Assembly (NCBI GenBank): GCA_030998225.1
Contig: JAPYXD010000710.1
Span: forward strand, 20,806,001-20,870,000
Direction: 5' to 3'
DNA: 64,000 bases
DNA from: Diplolepis rosae
Lineage: Eukaryota > Arthropoda > Insecta > Hymenoptera > Diplolepididae
The translations under genes and the position numbers were made by a program. Positions within the stretch are counted from its first letter, which is position 1; every line of letters begins with the position of its first letter. The notes beneath the pieces are model-generated. The model worked only from the letters and a program-made list of their open reading frames with translations. It searched no databases and had not been told where the DNA came from. This document shows positions 1 through 11,157 of this stretch, piece after piece.

Positions 1-320
1 TCTACCATGACATCGAGTTCCGAAAGTAAAAAAGCCAGAGTCCGACTCATGGACGGCACATTACTGGGCCATATGTCACTTTTACCACGGCAAACCATTA
101 TGGAAGTGAGAAAACCAGAGTTTGGCACAATATCGGCCCGTTGCAGCGCCGAAAATAAGTGTTGGCGCCCAGAGTTTGCGCCAGAATTGGCCGCCAATTG
201 CATACCAGTTATCATTCCAGCAATGGCACGATATTGGCAACCGATCTTCGGCAACATTTTTGCCGATGCTGGGCCAGTGTTGGGCCGTATCTAACTTCGC
301 ACTTGGGACATAACACACGT
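1..320. repeat. GC-rich degenerate repeat segment
   Basis: This block is clearly richer in G and C than the DNA after 320 and is built from reiterated short motifs such as TTGGC, GGCCC and GCCAGAAT. Open frames run through it on both strands in several registers, which is usual for low-complexity GC-rich repeats and argues against a true gene. It has the same texture as the element at 53959-54367 (repeated GGCCC and GATCGG words), but I could not align the two. It is cut by the window edge, so its left end is unknown. Confidence 0.3.
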
Positions 321-325
321 AAAAC

Positions 326-985
326 ATCAATTGTCTAAACTTTCTTCGACTGTCAACGATTTTTGGATAGGAGGCGTTCACATAATACGTCACACAGTTT
401 ATGGGTCGGGGGGGGGGGGTGTCCTGCAAATTGTGACGTGGTGTGACAAGTTGGGAGGGGGGTCTGCCCTCTGCGTTACGTCACACATTAAATGTGTACC
501 CACGAAATTTGAAAAAAAGTTCTGAAAAGATTATCTACAATAATAATTAATAGCTTCTTTTTTTACTGGATTTTGTACGCGTTAACGAAAAATGTTTTAT
601 AAAATTAAGAGGTGTGACGTGAAATCGAAAGGGGGTGGGGGGGGGCTGAGGTTTGCGACCATGTGTGACATGGGGGGACGGGGGTGTAAAAAATAGCTAA
701 AAATCGCGTGACGTATTATGTGAACGCCCCCATAGGGCTGAAGCTGTAAAAAATACATTACCGATTTCAATAATTCTGTATAATTTTCAATGCAAGGTTC
801 TAAAAAAGTTGTTGAAATTTTTATCGAATGCAAAACATATGACTAATCAATGAAAATTTCGACAACTTTTTTAAAGCCTTTCATTGAAAAGTTTACAGAA
901 TTATTGAAATCGTCAATGTATTTTTTACAACTTCAGTTCTATCCAAAAGTCATTGACAGTTAAAGAAAGTTTCTACAGCTAATTT
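326..985. repeat. Palindromic element, split by a later insertion
   Basis: The left arm (about 331-369 continuing at 732-836) and the right arm (843-985) are inverted copies. Both carry a match to AAACTTTCTT, then CTGTCAA, then TTTTGGATAG, then GAAGCTGTAAAAAATACATT or its near variant. The left arm is interrupted after GGATA at 369 by the element at 370-731 and resumes at 732. Removing that insert restores a hairpin-forming element of roughly 300 bases. No protein is encoded. Confidence 0.6.
370..731. mobile_element. GGAGGCGTTCAC-type MITE, copy 1 (3-bp duplication ATA)
   Basis: The ends are inverted: the left reads GGAGGCGTTCACATAATACG and the right is the reverse complement of GGGGGCGTTCACATAATACG. 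The element is flanked by ATA on both sides (367-369 and 732-734). Inside are G-rich runs, including an uninterrupted run of G near 408-418. A second copy is at 25643-25987. The ends and 3-bp duplication suggest a PIF/Harbinger-like group; that assignment is inference. It is inserted into the palindrome at 326-985. Confidence 0.75.
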
Positions 986-3511
986 TTTCCGTGCGGTTTT
1001 ATCAACCGTTCACCAATGTTTGTTTATCAAAGATATTTTATTAACTGGTGGAATTTTGTTGAATCACAAATGGAAATGTTCGATTTAGTTCTTGTCCTCT
1101 TTAGAGAACTCGCTGGAGTTAAATGGAAAATCGTGGAATCTCTCATACCAACAAAACCATTGGAAAAACTCATTGTCTACTAACCGTTCGCTTTTACAAT
1201 GTTCAGACCTAACCCAGATTGTCATCAATTTTTTTTGTTTTTCGTGACTTTCATTACTCTGATTGTCTCTCCTGAAGTCAGTTTGATTGTTACTTTTGAA
1301 GTAGAATATTACCCAGGTAAAGTTTATTCAAATGAAAAACATTGATAGTTGGTTTTCTGAATAGTCCCAACTATGTTTTTTACATTTTTAACATGCCTGA
1401 ATGAAGATCACTTTGAAGTTCTGGTGCTCTACTTTACTGCTTAAACTTTTCAGTCACAATTTTCAGAAAACCATCAACAATTTTTTTTACTTATTTCTAT
1501 GAAGTGGGCTTTACTTAGACTGTTTTGAGCTTCTGTGGAAAATTTTTTTTTCCAAAAAATTACTTTATAATTTTAATTTTTAATTTTTATATTTTATTTT
1601 TTATTGTTCTTTTGGAAACAAAGATCGTTACGGGGTCAAAGTTTGTTACATTTCCTGTGAACATGATCTTTGAAAAACTGGTTGTATTCAACTATAGAAA
1701 CGTGGGTGATTTCTAAGGTGTGGGTCAGGTGAGGTCGTCTATACCGTGTTTGTCGTAGGAGTAGTTTACAAAAGAACGTACGAACACATATAAGGCAAGT
1801 CAAGTCGCGAAACAACTTTAACTCGACCATCACTAACAATGAATCCACAAAATAGCTTCGGCCGAGTTGACAGTCGACGTGACATAATCTTAGCGACCGG
1901 ATAAGTTACATAGTGCAGTTATATACTGATCCGATCCTAGTTCAAGATCCAATGCGAGATCCTATCAATCGATATTTTTTCAATTTCATAAGAGACATTT
2001 ATTTTCAATGTGCAATTCGATATTCAATGTAAGTTCCACACATGCGAATCTGCATATTGAGAATGATTGATCGAAATTTGTTTTTCCTGTACTTCCCATT
2101 TGTATCAAAAATGATTTTATTTCATTTTTTTATTCAAAACTAACTTTTTGAAAAAATATTCTGTTATCTCGTTTTCACATCGTCTAGTGATTTTGAAATA
2201 CAAAAAGAAATTCATAGAAAGAATAAATTGCATTGGTGTATAATTCAATTAGTTACAATTCCGTTTATCAGACCACCTGGTTTGCGTTGCTTGTTCTGAT
2301 AAATCTTGACTTATTTCAGAAAAATTTGTTTGATAAAGAGAGAGTGTGATGGAAAAATAGCCTGAGTCCTGAAAGATTCAAAATTTTATTTTTTATTCAA
2401 AAATGCTCCAAATTCGAGATACACAATTAAGTAAAAAGGTTTGTTATACAAAAATTTGAAAGTAGGCTTTTAAAAACATGTCTATGGCAAAAATACCCAT
2501 TTTTCGTTGGTATTAAATAAGTAAGCAATAGGATGAGAAATTAATTATGGCCAGTTTATTGATTCCTAAGCATATTTTTTGAATTTCAGAAAAAATCATA
2601 AAATACAGTAAGGAACGTCTGTCTGGTTTGTTTTAGTAAAAGTTTTGCAAAAAATTGTACAGTCAACTGCAATTACCGATAACTCAATTTATTCTCTATA
2701 AAAAAAATTTTACCAAAATGGACCAGACTTTATTGTCTATTTCAAAAATATATTTCGTGTGCAAAAAAGTTTTCTCACAGACATTAATTTACCTATGTTT
2801 TGAGAGAGCACCCTTTAAGTGAAATTGATTATTCGAATTGTCATTTGTAAAGGTAATAATTGAAATTTTCCTTTTTGAGTATTTCATTGATTTTGTTCAC
2901 GATCTCTAAAAATTATAATCATAAAACTGCAAGCCGTAGTCACACTATAAATGCAAACATTTCCAAGCTGTTAAGTCAACGGTATTGAAGCCTTATTTAT
3001 ATGTGTGGCTGGCAGTTATCCACACGTCAGTTACAGCACTGCAATACGATAGATACATCGCTGTGATGTACAGGAATGTCCAGTCACGTATATTCACCTA
3101 TCCGGAAGTCCACCCTGGAATGGAAGCACCATAGATAAAAATATTGACTCTACACTTTATATGCATCAGCTCTGATGCATACTTTCAATTAAGGTCAACG
3201 CGTGACGAGATATAGGGAACTTGTCCGTAAAAACGCATACTTTTTGCATCAAATTTTTACTGCAACTCCAACAGGTTTTATTACCCTGAAAATGCATCCA
3301 TTTTAAAGAAGGATAAACTACTCTAATTTTTAACTAACGTTGCATATTGAAGTCATAAAATTTTTGATTACTCTTCTCAAACTTTTTATAAAATAAAATG
3401 TTCTCCAAAAATTATATAAAAATCTATATTTCATGTTGTCTGTGAAATTGACAAATATGAGAATTTCGTCAAATTCTATCATTTTAAGCTCATGTGTAAA
3501 TTCTTGCGTTA
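986..3511. other. No gene or defined repeat seen
   Basis: AT-rich sequence with only short, low-complexity open frames (for example 1525-1716 and 1636-1848, on opposite strands over a T-rich tract). I see no splice-bounded coding block and no pair of inverted ends here. Confidence 0.55.
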
Positions 3512-3581
3512 CTCTCTAAGTCCGAATCAGTCAAATTTTCACTGATAATCAGTAGATTTTGACTGATTCAGATTTAGAGAG
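3512..3581. mobile_element. CTCTCTAA-type TA MITE, shortest copy (70 bp)
   Basis: The ends CTCTCTAAG and CTTAGAGAG-like TTTAGAGAG are inverted, and TA flanks both sides (3510-3511 and 3582-3583). Just inside each end is the shared word GAATCAGTCAAA. Longer copies are at 9166-9436, 10895-11155 and 31792-31964. The TA duplication fits a Tc1/mariner-type mechanism. Confidence 0.75.
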
Positions 3582-3583
3582 TA

Positions 3584-4632
3584 CCGATATTTTTATCTGA
3601 AATATCATGTCTACAAAATGGAACATCAAATCACGAATTTATGAAATTAAATGAAAGGCACTTTCGAAGGTCTGTCTAATCTTCAATGTTTATATTTAAA
3701 ATCTTTTTCAAAAATAAATTTTTTATTATTATACAGATCTTCATTAGTACCTTTTACTTAATGTAACAAATTGTTAACTAGATATCTCTCTCTGTGTAAA
3801 GATGATTTTACAAACAGAAAATATCAGTCATAGTCACTGAAATATGTCTCCAAAATGATAATATATTATCTACATTGTATGAACACTCAGTTTTCTTAAC
3901 TCTGAAAATCTTCTATTTTTCATAAATCAAGCACAGCATATATTCTGTCCATTATGATTTTATTAGCTATCCAAATGCTTAAATAATATAAAACTCACTG
4001 TTTTAATTAGCTTGGAAATTCTTTGAATAATTACGTATGGGTTTTACAACGTCTTGATTTGTTTCAAAAATATAATTTTAAATACAGTTAAAATTATATT
4101 CAAATTATAATTTCGAAAAATGTATAACATGAATACTTCTCAATACAGAGTATAAAGGTAATTTTTCTAAAGATCTGCTACTTAAACAAGACATGTTTTC
4201 GCGGTTTTAAAATGGAAAAGGATTTGCAGTTTGAGAGGGTGATTTGGTAAGCGAAGTAGCGTAGAAAAAGGGGCAAAGGAATCGAGGATATTTCTTGGCA
4301 AAAGAGGCAAAATATCCTGGCGGTTTCGATAAATCACACTCTCGTATCCGCCTCTTCTTTTATTCTTTGACATCAATTACTGTCGCATGGAAACAAACAC
4401 TGACAATGAGAAAAGTAAACGATCGAGAGACAAGTTCACTCGCCGAATTACTAATATAAGTTCTGAAATTTTTTATTTATATTATTATCTTTTATTTATT
4501 ATATAATTTAAAAGTTATTTTAATAGCTCTCCAATAGTTATAATCATTCGATAGTGACTCTTTTGTACTAATTTATTATTGGCATTTTTAACTAATCAAA
4601 CATACACACAAAGAAGTAATTTTTTCTTTTTG
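3584..4632. other. No gene or defined repeat seen
   Basis: AT-rich DNA. A slightly GC-richer patch at 4182-4376 carries a 64-codon open frame on the minus strand with no recognisable motif, no splice context and no homologous copy in the window; I do not call it. Confidence 0.5.
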
Positions 4633-6492
4633 CACAGAGAGAAATCCTATTAGCTGTGCTGACCAAAAGGTCACGACTACAGTACCGGTCAGAATTGTCC
4701 GGCCACCTGTTTTTTGATAATTGCTTAAATTATCCTAATTTGAATTATGTAAGTGAAAAAATTTGTTCTCTTAATTAAATTTAAAGCTATCAAAATTCTT
4801 TATAAAATGAGCCCAGCATGAATTCGTTTTGTTAAATTTTGAAGAAGTTATTGCAGAAATAGTCAAGATCTCAATGCTTTCTTAAATTTTAAATAACTTT
4901 CAAAGTAATCAACATTTTTTAATGTTCTTGGACTAATTTTAAAGCTAAATTTCTACAGGATCGCATTAAATTATGATTATAAATCGATACATTTTTTCTT
5001 GCATAATGCAAGGAGTTAAAATTGTAACAAAAAAGTAGGGAAATTTCGAAAACATTTCATCTGTAGGTAAATCATAATAAAGATCATATGAATATATATT
5101 TTAAGGGGATTCGATACAAAATTCATGATTATATGTTTTATATATCTAATAAAAATGTTTTTCTAAGCAAAGGAATATTGGAATTTTTCCAACTTTTTTA
5201 TTTGAACTTTAACCTCGTGCAGTATGTAAGAAAAAAATTGCACATCGATTCCAAGAATTTTGATCGATTTTGTAGAAATTTAGCTTTAAAATTAGTCCAA
5301 GGACATTAAAAAATGTTGATTACTTTGAAAGTTATTTAAAATTTAAGAAAGCATTGAAATCTTGACTATTTATGCAATAACTTCTTCAAAATTTAACAAA
5401 ACGAATTCATGCTGGGCTCATTTTATTAAGAATTTTGATAGCTTTAAATTTAATTAAGAGAACAAATGTTTTCACTTACATAATTCAAATTAGGATAATT
5501 TAAGCAATTATCAAAAAACAGGTGGTCGGACAATTCTGACCGGTACTGTATATATTTTTAGTAAGCAGTACCAAAAATTTTGTAAAACTTACCAATGCTC
5601 AAAAGTCCATGGAACTAAGTATGCTACTAATTTTTTTTTGTAAAATTGATCAAATTCATTTATTTTGAGAAATGTAAATATTTTATTTCCATATGCAATA
5701 TTTCGTGTGTAAACATGACTTGCAATTCTTTGGTGATAGTAAACTTCAAGAAATAATTGTACAGATAAATTAGATTTTACCTGCTTATCAACTGTTTTGA
5801 ATCGTTTTGAAATCGCTACATACATTGATTTCTTAAAATTTTGCTTTTGTTCTTCATCAAAAAGAGAAGAATTAAATCATGGTAATTTTAAAGTATAACT
5901 GTAAACTGTTGTGGAGTTTTTGATGAAAAACATCTCAACAATTATCATTCTTTGTTACATTTTGAAAAACAATAATTAAAAAAGTTTTTCTCCTAAACAA
6001 TTCTAACCTTACAAAGTTCTCATCGACATTAACAGAAATAAAATAGATAGAATGATAAATTTAACATTTTTTTAAATGTTGGAATTACTATTTTAATCAT
6101 GTACAGATGAAAAAATTAATCAGTTTCTAATTAAGATATTGGAATGGTTTTTAATACAACTTTTCTCCGTTATGTCGAAAAAATATATATTTTTGTAATA
6201 ACTAAACTGGACAAATAGTAATAGCAATTAACGTAATTAGTAAGTTTTACAAAAACGTATTGGTAACATCTTTATAAGCTCGATACAATGTGGGAATGCA
6301 TGAAAATAGTCCCGGCTACAAAACGGACCGACTAATCAGATTTTGTAAGTTTTACTAAAAATTTTAATCATTGCTACTCAGTTAATATTGCTGTAAGAAC
6401 TAAGGTGCTTAGATGATACAGAGTAAAAAACATACTTGTGGCCCTTTTTTACAAAAAAAATTGGTAACCACGACTAATACTTTCTCTCAGTG
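4633..6492. mobile_element. CACTA-like element (TSD TG) carrying a nested MITE
   Basis: The left end CACAGAGAGAAAT and the right end (reverse complement CACTGAGAGAAAGT) are inverted, and the next word inside both is TATTAG. TG flanks both sides (4631-4632 and 6493-6494). The 869-bp MITE at 4680-5548 is inserted close to the left end, so the original element was about 1 kb. No transposase reading frame remains. The grouping with CACTA/EnSpm elements rests on the CAC terminus and a 2-bp duplication that is not TA. Confidence 0.55.
4680..5548. mobile_element. CAGTACCGG-type Tc1/mariner-like MITE, copy 1
   Basis: The ends read CAGTACCGGTCAGAATTG and its reverse complement, with TA on each side (4678-4679, 5549-5550). 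The arms are very long, about 280 bases each (roughly 4680-4960 and 5270-5548), so the element is a large foldback with a central 300-base loop. The open frame at 5088-5309 lies across loop and arm and has no recognisable motif. Related copies are at 24986-26201 and 37289-38046. No transposase is present. Confidence 0.85.
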
Positions 6493-6494
6493 TG

Positions 6495-7180
6495 CATACA
6501 TTTCAATTACACATAGGAAAATATTAGGTTAATCTAACTAAAAATTAGTTGACTCAACCAAAGAATTTAGAGATAAATTTTGATATTTGAAGCTTGATGT
6601 TCAGAGTTCAACGATTAGATTTTAATTGGTAGATTACACCATTTTGGTGTTGAAATCTGAATTTTGTGAAAAATACTTTTATTTCTACAAACTCAAAATT
6701 CATCAAATTAAAAAGACAAATTACGGCTGTTTTTAAACTTGGTGTAGTCAAATTCACCAGGGCGATAATGGATGATACGGTATACCAACCGGAAGTTCAC
6801 AGCTTGTACGTAGTCGCGACGGAATTATTGCGGCTGTCCGTCTTTTACGACACGGTTCCGAGTTAATCGAATCAATATAGCGAAAAAAGCTGCAATAAGA
6901 ATTTGTCTTCAGTAAAACTGAATTGAAAAACGTCTCAGAATAATGCTTTCCGAATTTATATTGCTCTGGATCCTCCCAGATTAAAATATTTCCAATATTT
7001 TTCTTTCGAATATCTTATTATATTTACCTTCATTTTGTTTCTAACGTATTTCTCTCATTAACTTCATTTTAATTAATTATATTGACTCAAATTACTAATT
7101 CAAATTATGAACATGAAATACATATGCCTGCCAAATTTTTCTAGTATTCAATAAACTAAACTAATTTTTTATTAAAATAT
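6495..7180. other. No firm gene; small GC-rich patch at 6755-6870
   Basis: Mostly AT-rich. From about 6755 to 6870 the composition rises and frames stay open on both strands (plus-strand frame ends at 6866). The patch starts just after a CACCAG acceptor-like word at 6754-6759, but no donor or recognisable protein motif is present. It could be an exon fragment or decayed repeat; I cannot decide. Confidence 0.3.
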
Positions 7181-7184
7181 TTAA

Positions 7185-7826
7185 GGTAGTTGATCCACAA
7201 AAATTAGACCTCAGGCAAAAATAGATAATTTTGCTTTCAAGAATAGCAATATTATTATTGAAGGGCTATTTTGGAAGAGAAAAGATTAATTTCCATGAAA
7301 AAATTTGAAATACAGAAAAATCATTTTATTAATAAATTTTATTTTTGCCCCAACTTTTTTTTTGTCGCTTCTTACCAAATTTTAAAAAATTATGAGATTT
7401 TAATAAATTACAAATCACTTTTTCAAGAAAAAGATTCCCTACAACTTAACCATTTCCAATTTCCGAAAATGAATAACTTATTATCAAATTCAGCAATTTG
7501 TTTATAAAAATTTCGGTTTTAAAAATGTTTTTTTAATGGTTTCAGCCATTAAAGAATTTATTTTTTAAAATTAGAAACGGTGATGTGGGAAATCTTTTCT
7601 CTGAAAAAATGATTTATGATTTATTAGAATCGCATAATTTTTTAAAATTTGGTAAGAAGCGATAAGAAAAAAAGTTGGCTCAAAAATCAAATTTATTAAT
7701 AAAATTATTTTTCTGTGTTTCAAATTTTTTTCATGTAAAATAATCTTTTCTCTTTCAAAATAGCCCTTCAATAATAATATTGCTATTCTTGAAATTTGAA
7801 ATTAATTTTCGTGGATTAAAACTACC
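7185..7826. mobile_element. TTAA-flanked GGTAGT element, intact copy
   Basis: The left end is GGTAGTTGATCCAC and the right end is the reverse complement of GGTAGTTTTAATCCACG. TTAA flanks both sides (7181-7184 and 7827-7830). The two halves are inverted versions of each other (GCAATATTATTATTGAAGGG near both ends). Other copies: 29270-29805 (left-truncated), 44974-45843 (ends lost, with an insertion) and 61446-62289 (with a SINE inserted). TTAA with GG termini fits the Kolobok group. No protein is encoded; the open frames 7271-7507 and 7571-7771 are the two arms read outward. Confidence 0.8.
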
Positions 7827-7830
7827 TTAA

Positions 7831-8933
7831 ATTCAAATATGAGAATTTCTCGTTAATAATTAATTTTGTAAGGTTTCATTATTGTTGAAATGATCTTTCG
7901 ATGAACAAAGAATTTATCATTATTTCTATATTTAAATTATTATTCTATGTTTCAATCCTTTTCAAATCTGGGATTTGATTTTTAGAAATCAAATAAAAAC
8001 GTTATTATTCTATCTAACGATAAATATTAAAGCACATAAGGGATGAAATATTTTCGAGCATTCTGCATATATTTGTCTTTACTCCAAAGTAATCAGTTTG
8101 ATTCAGAATACTGAAAGCATACAAAAAGTTGCCAATCAAATCATTTTACGACTTTACTTGAAGTGCTTTGCTTACTTCTGATATTCAATTCTCTTGCCCT
8201 GCATCTCTTGAAAGGAAGACCTCGACGAATTTCCTTACTGCTATCTTCCTGAATAGGAAAGTACTCAGAATTGAAAGCAACCACAAGACCAGCCCATGCC
8301 ATGTCATTTTCGAGATGTAATCGTATTCTCGAGATTGCTTTCAAGCAGCTTTTGGCTCTTTAAATTCATTTGCGCAGTAACTTACAAAAAAAAGAAGTTT
8401 TTAACACGTGCGCTGGATGATTTGACCTGCTGATTGCGCAAAAAACCGAGACAGCTGTTCCAGATAGAGTTAACACTGGCCAATTTATTAGTTGGTCGCC
8501 ACAGTAATTTACAGTTTGCTCTGATGAGAAGGATTAATTTGTTAAACGAAACGGACAACGAAAATTTCGGCAACTGACGGAAACAGAAAATAAATATAAT
8601 TTTCTATTTTTGAGGGATGAAACACAGAGGGTTGCGACACATGACTGGAATTATGAAATCTCTCTGGAGTCGTTTGGAATATCAAACGGCAGTCATATTT
8701 CAATGCAATTTATTGAGACAACGATACACTAAAATTATATTCTGCGTCACGTTTTCTGCTTCTGATTAAGCCATTAATATTCATTTTCATCGCACCGAGG
8801 ATTTTTAATGTCGTTATACTATCAACGTTCCAACTTTAAATAAAGCTACCTGAATAATGGAAAGTCATTGTTACTCTTATATTCAAGGCTTTAAATTCTA
8901 AACGAACATTAATATACGTAAAATGACCTGGAA
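7831..8933. other. No gene seen
   Basis: Two minus-strand open frames (8141-8344 and 8382-8573) lie in slightly GC-richer DNA. Neither has a recognisable motif, a convincing splice boundary or a second copy in the window. Confidence 0.45.
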
Positions 8934-8937
8934 TTAA

Positions 8938-9165
8938 GGGCATGTGATGCTCAGAACAATAGAAAATTTTATTGACTTTAGGTATCTACATATTTGTGTC
9001 TAAAGTAGATAAAATTTTCTTTGCAAAATTTTGGAAATTACAGAGAAAATAAAAATGGACGTAGATGTAGACTACTTTTGGTTTCAAAAATGGAAAAAAG
9101 TTGAATTTTAGCAAAATATATTGGACATTTTTTTTTCATTGTCAAAATCAAAAGTAGCCTGTCTA
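8938..9165. mobile_element. TTAA-flanked GGGCATGTGAT element, right-truncated
   Basis: It begins GGGCATGTGATGCTCAG directly after TTAA (8934-8937) and follows the complete copy at 41810-42028 through AAATTTTATTGA, GGACGTAGAT-like and AAAGTTGAATTTTAGC words. The expected right end (ATCACATGCC plus TTAA) is missing. The MITE at 9166-9436 begins where the match stops. Confidence 0.65.
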
Positions 9166-9436
9166 CTCTCTAACTCTGAGTCAGTCAAATTTTCACAGAT
9201 TGAATCAGTGATTTGCCTTTTCACTGATTCACCAGTGAAAAATATATTTCACTGTTAAATCAGTTGATTATCACTGATTGAATCAGTGGAAAACATGTTT
9301 TCACTGTTAAATCAGTTAATTTTCACTGGAGAAATCAGTGGAATTTGACTGATTTACAGTAACGTCTTTTTAGCTATTTGAATCAGTAAAATTGCACTGA
9401 TAATCAGTAGATTTTGACTGATTCATATTTAGAGAG
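9166..9436. mobile_element. CTCTCTAA-type TA MITE, long copy
   Basis: Inverted ends CTCTCTAACTC and CATATTTAGAGAG are flanked by TA (9164-9165, 9437-9438). Inside, short palindromes of the type CACTGATT-n-AATCAGTG recur about five times, so the 271-bp copy looks like the 70-bp copy at 3512-3581 with its inner palindromic unit multiplied and diverged. Confidence 0.8.
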
Positions 9437-9841
9437 TACGTCTGTTTTAAACTTATTTACCATTTCTCAAACTTCAAAAACAAAATTTTATGTATTTTGG
9501 ACACAAACATGCAGAAACTGGACCAAATTGTTTACACAAATCTCCTTCTATTCTAAAGTATGATTTTTATATTTTCATTACTTATGTGAAGATATTAGAT
9601 TTGTGTAAAATTTTACATTTATCGTCTTAACAAATGTCCACGTTTCATGACCCTCTGAATCCGAGAGATAGGTTTTTTCAACCCTGTTTGTCTGTCTTTC
9701 TGTCGTCGTTGTCTGTGGAAACGATAATTCTCGAAAGGATTGGTCAACTTTATTAAGGCCAAAAAAGAAAGAACAATTTCGTTAACCAGACATATTTGAT
9801 CAAAATATCGAAAATTAGAGTATTTTTAGTATTTAAAATTA

Positions 9842-9965
9842 TTTAGTTGAATTCGAAATTTTTTCCACTGCCTACATTTCGACCGGCAATGGAAAGACCT
9901 GGGCTCGAATTCCAGCGCAATCGAAAGCGTCTTTTTTCCACAGAACGATTTCAAATTCTTTAAAT
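9842..9965 (+). mobile_element. tRNA-like SINE copy with internal deletion
   Basis: The segment starts with a match to the SINE 5' part (TTGAATTCGAAATTTTTTCC, then ACTGCCTACAT) and then jumps straight to CGACCGGCAATGGAAAGACC, the B-box region CTGGGCTCGAATTCCAGCGC, and the tail GTCTTTTTTCCACAGA. The 5' flank-derived block and the A box present at 61895-62123 are missing. It is therefore a deleted, inactive copy. Confidence 0.7.
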
Positions 9966-10114
9966 TTTTAGTATTCTTGAAATCAACTTTTTGGAAAAAT
10001 ACAAAACCTTAATATTGATTTCTGGATAGTGCTGAGAAACCTATAAAAATATTTTGATGAAAATTTTCAATAAAAAAAAACTTTAGAAAATTTACAATGT
10101 TTTGAAACTTAGAC

Positions 10115-10235
10115 CACCTACTCGCGTACCCTAGGCGCGCTCAAATTTGAGAGCGAAGCGAGCATTACGTGTAGCGTGCAATGAGAATGTACTCGTGTTC
10201 CCAAAGGTGCCGGGCAGATTTTTCGTCTTATTTTT
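10115..10235 (+). repeat. GC-rich hairpin repeat, copy 1
   Basis: Contains CCTAGGCGCGCTCAAA, GAGCGAAGCGAGC and CAATGAGAATGT in a locally GC-rich island within AT-rich DNA, ending GCCGGGCAGATTTTT. The reverse complement of 59195-59290 carries the same order of words (TTAGGCGCGCTCAAA, GAGCGAAGCGAT, GATGAGAATGT, GGGCAGATTTTT). This is a dispersed repeat with REP-like GC hairpins; no coding role is evident. Confidence 0.65.
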
Positions 10236-10894
10236 GAAAAATCAGGTTTTTTATAGTTTTAATGTTCACCATTTTTTTCGAAAATTGACATTCTTTTTCC
10301 GTTGTTAGCAAAGGAGCAATTTGCTATTCATGCCACCATCTTTGAGGAAGGGAGCGTGTTAAAAAAACCTAAACATATTTTCATGTAAAGAGAAGATTCA
10401 TAGTATGTTTTCGTTTCAAATTTTCGGACCTTTATGGCCTTTGTGACATGTTTCTTATTAAATACCAATTCTATGATTATTTTGTTTGTTAAAAATGTTT
10501 AAAAAGATTGCAAAATATTCAAAGAATTTTTAGAAGAATGAAAAAGATGTTTATACCATTACAAAAATGTTTATAAATTTATTTCATAAATTTTGTTACC
10601 TTTTAAATTAGATTTGATTTCGTCTGTATACGTATGGCATTCTTTTCAGTTTATAAAATCTGTTGAAAGCTTGTACCTAGTATTTCAAAAGTATTCAAGA
10701 GATTTTAGATTAAAAATTTTTTGAAAGAATTTAGAAAATTGAAAGGAAATTCAAAAGGAACTTATAAGAAACATTCAGATTTACAAATATTCAAAATTTC
10801 TCCTTTATTTTTCTCTTCCTCATTCAGAAAAATGCCCCATTAGAAATATTATTAAAGTTTTTAATTAAGAAATACAATAAAATTATATTTATTA
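10236..10894. other. No gene or defined repeat seen
   Basis: AT-rich DNA without open frames of note and without inverted ends that I can pair. Confidence 0.5.
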
Positions 10895-11155
10895 CTCTCT
10901 AAATTGGAATCAGTCAAATTTTCACTGATTGAATCAGTGATTTATCCTTTCACTGATTCATCAGCGGGGACAATATTTTTCGCTGTTAAATCAGCTAATT
11001 TTTACTGATTAACCAGTGAAAACAAGATTTTCCATTGTTGAATCAGTTACTTTTAAGTGAAATTTGTCTGATTCACAGTAACCTCTTTTTAGTTATTTGA
11101 ATCGGTAAAATTTCACTAATAATCAGTAGATTTTGACTGATTCAGATTTAGAGAG
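10895..11155. mobile_element. CTCTCTAA-type TA MITE, copy 3
   Basis: Inverted ends CTCTCTAAATTGGAATCAG and CTGATTCAGATTTAGAGAG are flanked by TA (10893-10894, 11156-11157). It shares with 9166-9436 the inner words TTTCACTGATTGAATCAGTG, ACAGTAAC and CTCTTTTTAG, so the two long copies derive from one expanded form. Confidence 0.8.
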
Positions 11156-11157
11156 TA

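Noticed and set aside
7271..7771. Two open frames (plus and minus) with similar peptides such as FFVASYQILKNYEILIN
   Set aside because: They are the inverted arms of the TTAA element at 7185-7826 and recur in its other copies.
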